Assembly (NCBI RefSeq): GCF_003581645.1
Contig: NZ_QXFK01000014.1
Span: forward strand, 248,001-312,000
Source: Pelagerythrobacter aerophilus
GTDB taxonomy: Bacteria > Pseudomonadota > Alphaproteobacteria > Sphingomonadales > Sphingomonadaceae
DNA length: 64,000 nucleotides
Direction of reading: 5' to 3'
Shown here: positions 16,621-24,442 of the stretch, one piece after another
Layout: each line of letters begins with the position of its first letter
How positions within the stretch are numbered: the stretch's first letter is position 1
Position numbers and translations under genes: made by a program
Notes under the pieces: generated by a model
The model's database searches: none
What the model saw: only the letters and a program-made list of their open reading frames with translations
What the model was told of the DNA's origin: nothing

Positions 16621-16637
16621 ATTACCTGACAGGTAAT
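16621..16637. promoter_or_regulatory. 17-bp perfect palindrome, probable operator
   Basis: ATTACCTG-A-CAGGTAAT is a perfect inverted repeat with 8-base arms and a single central base. It sits in the 110-base gap between the divergent four-span membrane protein and the XRE-family regulator. Size, symmetry and location fit a binding site for a dimeric HTH regulator, most simply the adjacent one. Binding itself is inference. Confidence 0.7.
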
Positions 16638-16672
16638 GGTGCTCACACGGCTTGGACGGTAGAACACATCCC

Positions 16673-17455
16673 ATGGAACAACCCCCTCTCGGTGAGCTGC
16701 TGCGCGAATGGCGCGCGCGGCGGAAAGTCAGTCAGCTCGAGTTGGCGCTCGCGAGCGAAATCTCCGCACGGCACCTCAGTTTCATCGAGACAGGCCGCAG
16801 CGCGCCGAGCACGTCGGTCGTCGACCGCCTCGCGCGTGAGCTCGACATGCCGATGCGCGCGCATAATGCGATGCGAATCGCTGCCGGGTATGCCCCGGCG
16901 CATCGCGAAAGACCGCTCGATGATCCACAGCTCCGCGATGCTCGAGCAATCGTCGAGCAGGTTCTTACGGGCCACGAACCCTACCCCGCCCTCGCCGTCG
17001 ACCGGGCGTGGAACCTCGTCGCAGCCAACGAAGCCCTTCCTCTGTTACTCGCCGGGGTCGCGCCGGAACTGCTCGAGCCGCCGGTCAACGTGCTGCGCGT
17101 TGCGCTAGATCCGCGCGGGATCGCACCACAGATTGCGAACTTTGCCGAGTGGCGCGCACATCTGCTCGCGCGGCTGTCGGCCCAGATCGAGGCCACGAGC
17201 GATCCGGTGCTCGAAGGGCTCGAAACCGAGCTGCGCGCAATTCCCTATCATTCGCCGGGCCCGCCGCCGCGGGCCGACGGCGGCGCGATCGCAGTGCCGT
17301 TGCAGCTCGACACGCCGCACGGGCGCCTGTCGTTCATCTCGACCACAACGGTGTTCGGCTCCCCGCTCGACATCACGCTGTCGGAGCTCGCGATCGAGGC
17401 ATTCTTCCCCGCGGATCGCGAAACCGGCGAGCGCCTTCAAGCCGCGCTCGGCTAG
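16673..17455 (+). CDS. XRE-family regulator with MmyB-like ligand-binding domain
   Basis: A 260-residue transcription factor. The N-terminal helix-turn-helix (about residues 5-60) contains SQLELALASEISARHLSFIE and GRSAPS, the standard XRE recognition segment. The remaining 180 residues match the MmyB-like PAS-type ligand domain, with the characteristic VDRAWNLVAAN, then LRVALDPRGIAPQIANFAEW and LDITLSELAIEAFFPAD. Such regulators often control a divergent neighbour in response to a small molecule. ATG 16673 is preferred to an upstream TTG at 16652. Its stop overlaps the rnr stop as CTAG. Confidence 0.92.
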   Translation: MEQPPLGELLREWRARRKVSQLELALASEISARHLSFIETGRSAPSTSVVDRLARELDMPMRAHNAMRIAAGYAPAHRERPLDDPQLRDARAIVEQVLTGHEPYPALAVDRAWNLVAANEALPLLLAGVAPELLEPPVNVLRVALDPRGIAPQIANFAEWRAHLLARLSAQIEATSDPVLEGLETELRAIPYHSPGPPPRADGGAIAVPLQLDTPHGRLSFISTTTVFGSPLDITLSELAIEAFFPADRETGERLQAALG

Positions 17456-19725
17456 CGCTTCTTTCCGCGTCCTTGATGGCGAATATTGGCCGGGCGTCCA
17501 CGCTTGCCCTGGACGAACTTGCCCGTTTTCCGTCGTCGCGGCGTTGAGCGATCCCCGCGCGGTTCGATCGCGCTGCCGTCGGCATTGAGCGGTTCGAACT
17601 TGAGGGCGCCAGTGAGCGGGTTAGCTTCGCCGAGCTTCAGCTTGAGCCGGTCCCCGCTCGCATAGCGCGTGCCGCTGTCTGACCCGACCAGCGCCTGCGC
17701 CGCCTCGTCGTAGTAGAAATGCTCCGCACCAAGGGTCGAGACCGGCACGAGGCCGTCGCCGCCAAGTCCCATGATCGTGGCGAAGAAACCGAACGGCTGC
17801 ACGCCCGTGATACGCGTGTCGAACGTCTCGCCCACTCGGCCGGAAAGCCAGGCTGCGACGTAGCGATCGATCGTGTCGCGCTCGGCCTCCATCGCGCGGC
17901 GCTCGGCTGCGCTGATGGCGTCCGAAACCTTGGATAGATCGTCGCGATCCCGGTCGGACAGGCCCGTCGTGGGCGGCAGGACGCCACCCGTCGGCGCCGG
18001 TTGCTCAAGTCTGAAAGCATCCACCAGCGCGCGGTGGACAAGCAAGTCGGCGTAGCGCCGGATTGGCGACGTGAAGTGCGCGTAAGAGCCGAGCGCGAGG
18101 CCGAAGTGCCCGGCATTCTGCGGGCCGTAGTAGGCTTGCGTCTGCGTGCGCAGCACCGCCTCCATCACCTGCGCCTTCTCGCTCTCGTCGGTCACGTCCT
18201 TGAGCATGCGGTTGAACAGGCCCGGCGTGATCACCTGCCCCAACGCGAGCGTGCGCCCGAACGTGGCGAGATAGTCCTTCAGCGCGACCAGCTTCTCCCG
18301 GCTCGGAGGCTCGTGGACGCGGTAGACGACGGGCGCGGTCTTGCTCTCCAGCGCCTTGGCCGCAGCAACGTTCGCCGCGATCATGAAATCCTCGACCACC
18401 CGGTGCGCGTCGAGCCGTTCGCGCACCGCGATCTCGGCGATCTTGCCCTGCTCGTCGAGCACCACGCGCCGCTCCGGCAGTTCGAGCTCGAGCGGATCGC
18501 GCGCATTGCGTGCGGCGAACAGGAGCTTCCATGCGCCCCAGAGATGCTGCAGATGTTCGGGCGCATTGCCCTCGTCGATCGCCTTCTGTGCACCCTCGTA
18601 GGCGACGTTGTGGGCGATCCGCACGAGGGCGCGCGTGAAGCGCCACTTGGTCACCTTGCCCTCGGGCGAGATGTGCAAGTGGCAGGCCATCGCCGCGCGG
18701 TCCTCGTCCTGCTTGAGCGAGCAGACGTCCGCACTGAGCACTTCCGGCAGCATCGGCACGACGCGGTCGGGAAAATAGACCGAATTGCCGCGCTTGCGCG
18801 CCTCGCGGTCGATTTGACCGCCGGGCCGCACGTAGAAACTGACATCGGCAATCGCGACCAGCGCGCGGTAGCCGCCCTCCCTGTCCGGCTCGGCCCAGAT
18901 CGCGTCGTCGTGATCGCGCGCGTCGGCCGGGTCGATGGCGACGATCGGCAAGTGGCGCAAATCCTCGCGTTTGTCCTCGCTCAGCGGCAGCTCGGCTGCG
19001 CGCTCTGCCTCCTCGATCACGGCTTCGGGAAAGATGTGCGGAATGCCGTGCTTGGCGATGGCGATGAGCGAGAAGCTTCGGGGCTCGAGCGGATCGCCCA
19101 GCACCTCGACCACGTTGACTCCCGAACGTGGCGACCGGCCCGCAGGTTCGGCGAGGACGAGTTGCCCTTCCTCCGCCCCACCGAGATCGGCGATCGGCGA
19201 TGAATTGCGCACCCGCTTGTCGACGGGCGCGAGCCAGCCCTTCCCGCTCGCGTCGATCTCGACCACGCCCATCAGCCCTTCCGTGCGGGCGGGGAGCTTC
19301 TTCATCACGTGTGCTTTCCACCCGCGCCCCGTCTCTTCGGTGCGCGCGAGAATCCGGTCGCCGGTTTTCAGCGCCGCCTGGCGCGACTTGCCCTTCTTCC
19401 CTTCGATCACCCGCAGCCGCGGCGGCGGGCTCCCGTCATCGGGCTGCCACGCATCAGGGATCGCGAAGGCTTCGCCGTCATCGATCTCGACCACGCGCAG
19501 GACGGTGACCTTCGGCACCCCACCCATCCTGTGGTAGGCGGTCTTCTTGCCGTCGATCAGGCCCTCCTCGGCCATGTCCTTCAGGCGCTTCTTGAGTGCG
19601 ATTTTCTCCTGCCCCTTGAGACCGAAGGCCTTGGCGATCTCACGCTTGCCGGCAGGAGTGTCCGAAGTCTGGATGAATTCGAGGATCTGCTCGCGCGAGG
19701 GCAAGCCTTGGGTCGTACGTGACAT
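17452..19725 (-). CDS. rnr: Ribonuclease R
   Basis: A 757-residue processive 3'-5' exoribonuclease that degrades structured RNA. An N-terminal winged-helix region (residues 1-65, REIAKAFGLKG) precedes the cold-shock domains. The RNB catalytic domain carries metal ligands in IDPADARDHDDA (264-274). An S1 domain follows near residues 635-700 (FDTRITGVQPFGFFATI), and a basic tail (RRRKTGKFVQGKRGRP) aids RNA binding. The length is normal for RNase R. Confidence 0.96.
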   Translation of the reverse strand: MSRTTQGLPSREQILEFIQTSDTPAGKREIAKAFGLKGQEKIALKKRLKDMAEEGLIDGKKTAYHRMGGVPKVTVLRVVEIDDGEAFAIPDAWQPDDGSPPPRLRVIEGKKGKSRQAALKTGDRILARTEETGRGWKAHVMKKLPARTEGLMGVVEIDASGKGWLAPVDKRVRNSSPIADLGGAEEGQLVLAEPAGRSPRSGVNVVEVLGDPLEPRSFSLIAIAKHGIPHIFPEAVIEEAERAAELPLSEDKREDLRHLPIVAIDPADARDHDDAIWAEPDREGGYRALVAIADVSFYVRPGGQIDREARKRGNSVYFPDRVVPMLPEVLSADVCSLKQDEDRAAMACHLHISPEGKVTKWRFTRALVRIAHNVAYEGAQKAIDEGNAPEHLQHLWGAWKLLFAARNARDPLELELPERRVVLDEQGKIAEIAVRERLDAHRVVEDFMIAANVAAAKALESKTAPVVYRVHEPPSREKLVALKDYLATFGRTLALGQVITPGLFNRMLKDVTDESEKAQVMEAVLRTQTQAYYGPQNAGHFGLALGSYAHFTSPIRRYADLLVHRALVDAFRLEQPAPTGGVLPPTTGLSDRDRDDLSKVSDAISAAERRAMEAERDTIDRYVAAWLSGRVGETFDTRITGVQPFGFFATIMGLGGDGLVPVSTLGAEHFYYDEAAQALVGSDSGTRYASGDRLKLKLGEANPLTGALKFEPLNADGSAIEPRGDRSTPRRRKTGKFVQGKRGRPANIRHQGRGKKR

Positions 19726-19798
19726 GGCGCGGGCCTATTCCTCCAATCCCTTCGTGTCGAGCGGTGCTGCATGGCAGCTCCGTTTCGAACGAACGGGA

Positions 19799-21136
19799 TC
19801 AGGGTTGGGTTTCGGAGATCGGCGTGAACCCGCCGGCGGGCACGGCGCTCGCGACCGGGCTTTGCATGCCGTCCGCAGTGCGCGCGCTGACGCCGAAGAT
19901 CCAATCGTCGCCGCGTACGCCTTCGAGCTTCGCGCTGGTGGCGACCACGTTCTCGATCACCGGCTTCTCGCGCCAGTAAGGCTCGTCGGTCCGGCGCTGC
20001 CAGATCGTGTAGCCGGCGGCGCCGGGGACCTTGTCCCAGGTGATTTCGGTGAAGGTCTGCACCGCTGCCTCGGCAGTCGGCGCGGGAGGCATGGGAGCCT
20101 GCGCCAAAGCGTCCAGCGCGCGGACATTGAAGCGCGTCACCTTGGCAAGGTAAGGGAAATCCATTTCGTCGACGGTGTCGCCGTACGTCACGCCATTTTC
20201 GACCCGCAGGTCCTGATGCTGATGCTCGTAGTCCTCGACCGCGACCGAGATCCGCACTGCCGGGTAGCCCTTCTCCAGGAACGGAATCTGGTCGCCGCCC
20301 CGCCCCATCCGGTCGGTGCGCCAGATCTGCCGCACATCGAGACCCGCAGGATCGGCTTCGGCGAGTTCGTCGAGCCAGCGTGAAATGTTCCGACCGGGGC
20401 TGTCGTTCTCCCCGCCGTTGCGGCGCTGCGCGGCGCGGATTTCTTCGGTCAGGTCGGCACGCGGTCCTTCGGAGAATACACGCACATGCGTATCGTCGCA
20501 GTAGCCGTCCGATCCGCAGGAGCCGCCGACGATATCGTTGTTGAGCACGGCCTTGACGGTCCAGCCCTGTTCTTCGGCGTAGTCGGCCAGCAGCCGTCCG
20601 CCATAGAGGCCCTGCTCCTCGCCCGAGAGCAACGCGTAAACGATCGTGGTCGGGTATTCGTTCTGCGAGAGCACGCGTGCCGCTTCGATCACCAGCGCGG
20701 TGCCCGAAGCGTCGTCGTTGGCGCCGGGAGCGTCGCTAGTGAAGTCCGCCACGTCGGAGACGCGGCTGTCGATGTGGCCCTGAACGATCACGACCTCGTT
20801 AGGCCGCTCGGTCCCGCGCTGGATGGCGACGACGTTCACGAGACGGGTTGGTTCCGGCACTCGGTTGCCCTGGATCATGCGTTCGGGGAGCGCAATCTCC
20901 AGGCAACCGCCGCAAGCTTCGCTCGCGGCGCGGAATTGCGCTTCGCCCCAGCGCCGCGCTGCGCCGATCCCACGCGTGTCGCTACCCTGCTCGGAAAGCG
21001 TATGGCGCGTGCCGAAGCCGACCAGGCTTTCGACGTCGGATCGCAGTCGCTCCTGCGAAACGCCGTCGGCGGGATGGCCCTGCGCGGCGGCAGGGGCGGC
21101 GACGAGAAGAGCGGCAAGCGGCAGGAGTTTGTGCAT
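19799..21136 (-). CDS. Secreted M28-type zinc aminopeptidase with C-terminal FN3-like domain
   Basis: A 445-residue peptidase with a cleavable signal (LVAAPAAAQG, about residues 1-19). Zinc and catalytic residues of the M28/M20 fold are visible: His121 and Asp123 in VQGHIDSR, Asp141/142 in GANDDASGT, and Glu173/174 in SGEEQGLYGG. The last 100 residues (FTEITWDKVPGAAGYTIWQR) form an FN3-like beta-sandwich. It is likely periplasmic or extracellular and releases amino acids from peptides. The substrate is unknown. ATG 21136 gives the natural signal peptide. Confidence 0.9.
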   Translation of the reverse strand: MHKLLPLAALLVAAPAAAQGHPADGVSQERLRSDVESLVGFGTRHTLSEQGSDTRGIGAARRWGEAQFRAASEACGGCLEIALPERMIQGNRVPEPTRLVNVVAIQRGTERPNEVVIVQGHIDSRVSDVADFTSDAPGANDDASGTALVIEAARVLSQNEYPTTIVYALLSGEEQGLYGGRLLADYAEEQGWTVKAVLNNDIVGGSCGSDGYCDDTHVRVFSEGPRADLTEEIRAAQRRNGGENDSPGRNISRWLDELAEADPAGLDVRQIWRTDRMGRGGDQIPFLEKGYPAVRISVAVEDYEHQHQDLRVENGVTYGDTVDEMDFPYLAKVTRFNVRALDALAQAPMPPAPTAEAAVQTFTEITWDKVPGAAGYTIWQRRTDEPYWREKPVIENVVATSAKLEGVRGDDWIFGVSARTADGMQSPVASAVPAGGFTPISETQP

Positions 21137-21191
21137 GGCGCGCACTCTTGCCGTCAAAACGCTCGAATACAAGACCCGCCCAGTGGGATTG

Positions 21192-22733
21192 TCAGTAGGC
21201 CCTGCCGACCAGAATCCGCTCGACTGCCGGTTCTCCGGTAAACAGACATGCCCCATCGGCCGGCGCCGAACCGATCGGCACGTTTCGCACCGTCAGCTTG
21301 AGCGCCTTGAGATCTTCCACGACCTTCTCCAGCGCCGCGCCCGTGGGCTTCGCCCATTGCACTTCGACCCAGCCCGGATAGCGGCCATTGGAGGCGAAGA
21401 AGTCCTTCAGCGCGTCCATGCTCTCGATCCCGCGCGTGATATTCGCTTCGCGCCGATCGCGCGCTTCCGCGAACAGCGCCTGCTGGATTTCTTCGAGCAG
21501 CGTGGGAATCCCCTGCGCTGCATCGTCGCGGGTCGGTGTCTCGAAGGCCGGTTTGGCGTTCTCGCCCCACAGCCGGTCGCGGCGGAGGAGCGAGACGACG
21601 CCGTCCTCCATGTCACGCCCCCCGACCTCGACGATCACCGGCGCGCCCTTGCGCACCCAGTCCCAGCGCTTCGCCGCGGCTTTACCGGGCTTGTCGTCAA
21701 GCAGGACGCGCACGGGTTCGCCGAAGGCTGATGCCCCGGCGAGCGCCGCGCGCAGGCCTTCGCAGTATTCGAGCAGCGCAGCATCGCGTTCGTCGTCGCG
21801 CAGCAGAGGCAGGATCACGACCTGCCACGGTGCGAGCTTGGGCGGCACGCGCAATCCGTCATCGTCGCCGTGAACCATGATCATGCCCCCGACGAGACGG
21901 GTCGAGACCCCCCAACTCGTCGTGTGACAGAGCTGCTGCCCGCCTTCACGATCCTGATAGCGAATGCCTGCGGCTTCCGCGAAGTTGGTCCCGAGATAGT
22001 GCGAGGTGCCCGCCTGCAGCGCCTTGCCGTCCTGCATCATCGCTTCGATCGACCAGGTTTCGACAGCGCCAGGGAAACGCTCGTGCTCCGGCTTTTCGCC
22101 GGCGATCACAGGCATTGCGATGTCTTCCTCCGCACAGGCGCGATAGACCTCGAGCATACGCAGAGTGTGTTCCTTCGCTTCTTCCGCGTTTTGGTGCGCG
22201 GTATGGCCTTCCTGCCAGAGGAACTCGCTGGTGCGCAGGAACATACGCGTGCGCATTTCCCAGCGCACGACATTGGCCCACTGGTTGAGCTTCAACGGCA
22301 GGTCGCGCCAGCTCTGCACCCAGCGTGCCATCGCATCGCCGATGATCGTTTCCGAAGTGGGCCGGACGACCAGCGGTTCTTCCAGCTTCGCTTCGGGATC
22401 GGGCACCAGTCCGCCCTCGCCGTCGGCAATGAGGCGGTGATGGGTGACGACCGCCATCTCCTTGGCGAAACCTTCGACATGGCTCGCCTCGCGCTCGAAG
22501 TTCGAGAGCGGGATGAAGATCGGGAAATAGCAGTTGTCGTGCCCCGTGGCCTTGATCCGGGCGTCAAGCAGGCGCTGCACGCGCTCCCAGACGCCGTAGC
22601 CCCAGGGCTTGATCACCATGCACCCGCGCACGCCCGACTCCTCGGCCATGTCGGCGGCGGAGATCACTTCCTGATACCACTGGGCGAAATCGTCGGCGCG
22701 CCTGGTGTTGAGCGCATGGCGGATCTTGGACAC
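21192..22733 (-). CDS. proS: Proline--tRNA ligase, archaeal/eukaryotic-type
   Basis: A 513-residue class II synthetase charging tRNA-Pro. Motif 2 (VRPTSETIIGDAMARW, FLRTSEFLWQEGHTAH) and motif 3 (GDDDGLRVPP) are present. The sequence lacks the bacterial INS editing domain, carries the extra C-terminal domain and ends with the conserved terminal tyrosine (ILVGRAY), as in archaeal/eukaryotic-type ProRS. Most alphaproteobacteria use a shorter bacterial form. The start is GTG 22733. Confidence 0.95.
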   Translation of the reverse strand: MSKIRHALNTRRADDFAQWYQEVISAADMAEESGVRGCMVIKPWGYGVWERVQRLLDARIKATGHDNCYFPIFIPLSNFEREASHVEGFAKEMAVVTHHRLIADGEGGLVPDPEAKLEEPLVVRPTSETIIGDAMARWVQSWRDLPLKLNQWANVVRWEMRTRMFLRTSEFLWQEGHTAHQNAEEAKEHTLRMLEVYRACAEEDIAMPVIAGEKPEHERFPGAVETWSIEAMMQDGKALQAGTSHYLGTNFAEAAGIRYQDREGGQQLCHTTSWGVSTRLVGGMIMVHGDDDGLRVPPKLAPWQVVILPLLRDDERDAALLEYCEGLRAALAGASAFGEPVRVLLDDKPGKAAAKRWDWVRKGAPVIVEVGGRDMEDGVVSLLRRDRLWGENAKPAFETPTRDDAAQGIPTLLEEIQQALFAEARDRREANITRGIESMDALKDFFASNGRYPGWVEVQWAKPTGAALEKVVEDLKALKLTVRNVPIGSAPADGACLFTGEPAVERILVGRAY

Positions 22734-22777
22734 GTGAATTCCTGCAGTTCGTCGTCGGTGAAGGCCGGCCGTTCGCG

Positions 22778-23332
22778 CTACTTGTCGAGTTCGTCCAGCT
22801 TTTTCTGCATCGCGGCCATCTGCTCGCGCAGTGCGGCGAGTTCCGCGTCCGGCTTGCTGGGACGCGTCGCTTCGTCCTTCTTAGCGCCAGGAATGAAGGC
22901 CTCGGTCGCAGCCCTCATCATCGCCATGTTGGTTTCGGCGATCCGGGCGAAGGGATTGTTGCCCATGCCGCCCTGGAACGCTTCCTGCAGCTTGGCCTGG
23001 TTCTCGCGAAAATTCGCCATGCTCGCTTCGAGATAGCTCGGCATCATGGCCTGCATCGAATTACCGTACATCGAGATCAGATCGCGCAGGAAGCTGACCG
23101 GCAACATGTGCTCGCCGCTCGCTTCTTCCTCCATGATGATCTGGGTAAGGATCGAATGGGTTATATCGTCGCCCGTTTTCGCATCGACCACCTGGAACTG
23201 CACGCCCTCCCGGGTCATTTTCGCGAGGTCCTCGAGCGTTATGTAGCTCGAGGTACCGGTATTGTAGAGGCGCCGGTTGGCGTACTTTTTGATGGTGATC
23301 GGATCACCCGCCCCGCCCTGGTTCCTGGCCAT
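22778..23332 (-). CDS. phaR: Polyhydroxyalkanoate synthesis repressor PhaR
   Basis: A 184-residue regulator that senses PHB granules and represses phasin genes and its own gene. The N-terminal DNA/PHB-binding domain has KKYANRRLYNTGTSSYITLEDLA in pieces (residues 15-37), then the second PHB accumulation domain (SILTQIIMEEEASGEHMLPVSFLRDLISMYG). The C-terminal part is a coiled-coil of Glu/Lys/Leu heptads. No phaC or phasin gene is nearby. A cluster of CTGC/GCAG half sites lies just upstream of its start. Confidence 0.94.
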   Translation of the reverse strand: MARNQGGAGDPITIKKYANRRLYNTGTSSYITLEDLAKMTREGVQFQVVDAKTGDDITHSILTQIIMEEEASGEHMLPVSFLRDLISMYGNSMQAMMPSYLEASMANFRENQAKLQEAFQGGMGNNPFARIAETNMAMMRAATEAFIPGAKKDEATRPSKPDAELAALREQMAAMQKKLDELDK

Positions 23333-23348
23333 TGAAATTCCCGAGATG

Positions 23349-23387
23349 CTGCGCTTTCTGCTGCATTAGCAGGTGCAGTATGTGCAG
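23349..23387. promoter_or_regulatory. PhaR binding-site cluster upstream of phaR
   Basis: In 39 bases there are three CTGC (starting 23349, 23358, 23361) and three GCAG (starting 23369, 23375, 23384). CTGC-ATTA-GCAG at 23361-23372 matches the CTGC-N3/4-GCAG element bound by PhaR in Paracoccus. The slightly larger CTGCT-N5-AGCAG at 23358-23372 is a perfect palindrome. It lies 17-55 bases before the phaR ATG and supports negative autoregulation. Confidence 0.7.
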
Positions 23388-23404
23388 CGCAACATCGCCG
23401 TCTG

Positions 23405-24442
23405 TCACCTACGGAAACGGCGCCCCAGCGTGGTCAGAAGCTCGTATTGCGAAAGCCCGGAAGCCTCGGCCATGGCCGGCAGGTCGAACGGTACGTCCAG
23501 CCAGTCGCCTTCGCGGATCGCCGGCGCGGCTCTGAGGTCGACCACGACCATATCCATCGACACTTTGCCGAGCAGCGGCAAGCGCGCCTCGCCGCAGCGC
23601 AACACGCCCGACCCGCGGCAGCGCAGGAATCCGTCGGCGTAGCCGAGTGACACGACACCCGCCCGCATCTCTTCGTGGGCGGTAAACGCAGCGTTGTAGC
23701 CCACGCTATCGCCGGGGGCGAGTTTGCGCACCTGGATCACCGCGACCTGGGGATGGGCGACTTGCCGGATCGTACCTGCAAGTTCGCCACGCGGAATACC
23801 GCCGTAGAGAGCGATGCCCGGCCGCGTGAGGTCGAAGGCGTAGTCAGAGCCCAGCGCGATCCCGGCACTGTTGGCCAAACTGTACCGCAGCGCGGAAACC
23901 GATCCCCCGACGGTACGAAAACGCTCGAGCTGGCGCGCGTTGAGCGCGCTGTCCTCATCCGCCGAAGCGAGATGCGACATCAGTAAATCGATCTCGAGCG
24001 CCGCGATCATCGGATCTCCGATGTCCGCAAGCGACACGCCGAGGCGGTTGATCCCGGTGTCGACCATGAGATGACATGGTCCACCGCCCGTTTCGAGCCA
24101 GCGCTTCGCTTGTTCGATGCTGTTGATGACCGGCCTCACCCCGACCGCCCGCGCATAGATCGCATCCTCGCCACGCACCGGTCCGTGCAGCACCGAGACC
24201 TGCGCCGGAGGCACATGATGCAGCACCTGAGGGACCTCGCTCCAGTGTGCGACGAAGAAGTCACGAGCGCCCGCATCGCTCAGCACGGGGGTCACTTTGT
24301 CGGCACCCAGCCCGTAGGCGTCGGCCTTTACCGCCGCGCCTGCGCTCGCAGTGCCCGACATCGTGTCGAGCGCGCGCCAGTTGGCCGCCAGCGCTTCTTC
24401 GTCCAGTCGCAGCCGCAAGCTTGGCGGCGGGAGATCAGGCAT
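23405..24442 (-). CDS. alr: Alanine racemase
   Basis: A 345-residue fold-type III PLP enzyme that makes D-alanine for peptidoglycan. PLP-Lys is K39 in AAVKADAYGLG. The substrate-site Tyr lies in GDSVGYNAAF, and RPGIALYGG and the C-terminal LGKVSMDMVVVDL are typical of the family. The ATG at 24442 overlaps the 3' end of the MFS gene by 8 bases, so the two are co-transcribed. A longer open frame upstream (to 24499) lies inside the MFS gene and is not used. Confidence 0.95.
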   Translation of the reverse strand: MPDLPPPSLRLRLDEEALAANWRALDTMSGTASAGAAVKADAYGLGADKVTPVLSDAGARDFFVAHWSEVPQVLHHVPPAQVSVLHGPVRGEDAIYARAVGVRPVINSIEQAKRWLETGGGPCHLMVDTGINRLGVSLADIGDPMIAALEIDLLMSHLASADEDSALNARQLERFRTVGGSVSALRYSLANSAGIALGSDYAFDLTRPGIALYGGIPRGELAGTIRQVAHPQVAVIQVRKLAPGDSVGYNAAFTAHEEMRAGVVSLGYADGFLRCRGSGVLRCGEARLPLLGKVSMDMVVVDLRAAPAIREGDWLDVPFDLPAMAEASGLSQYELLTTLGRRFRR

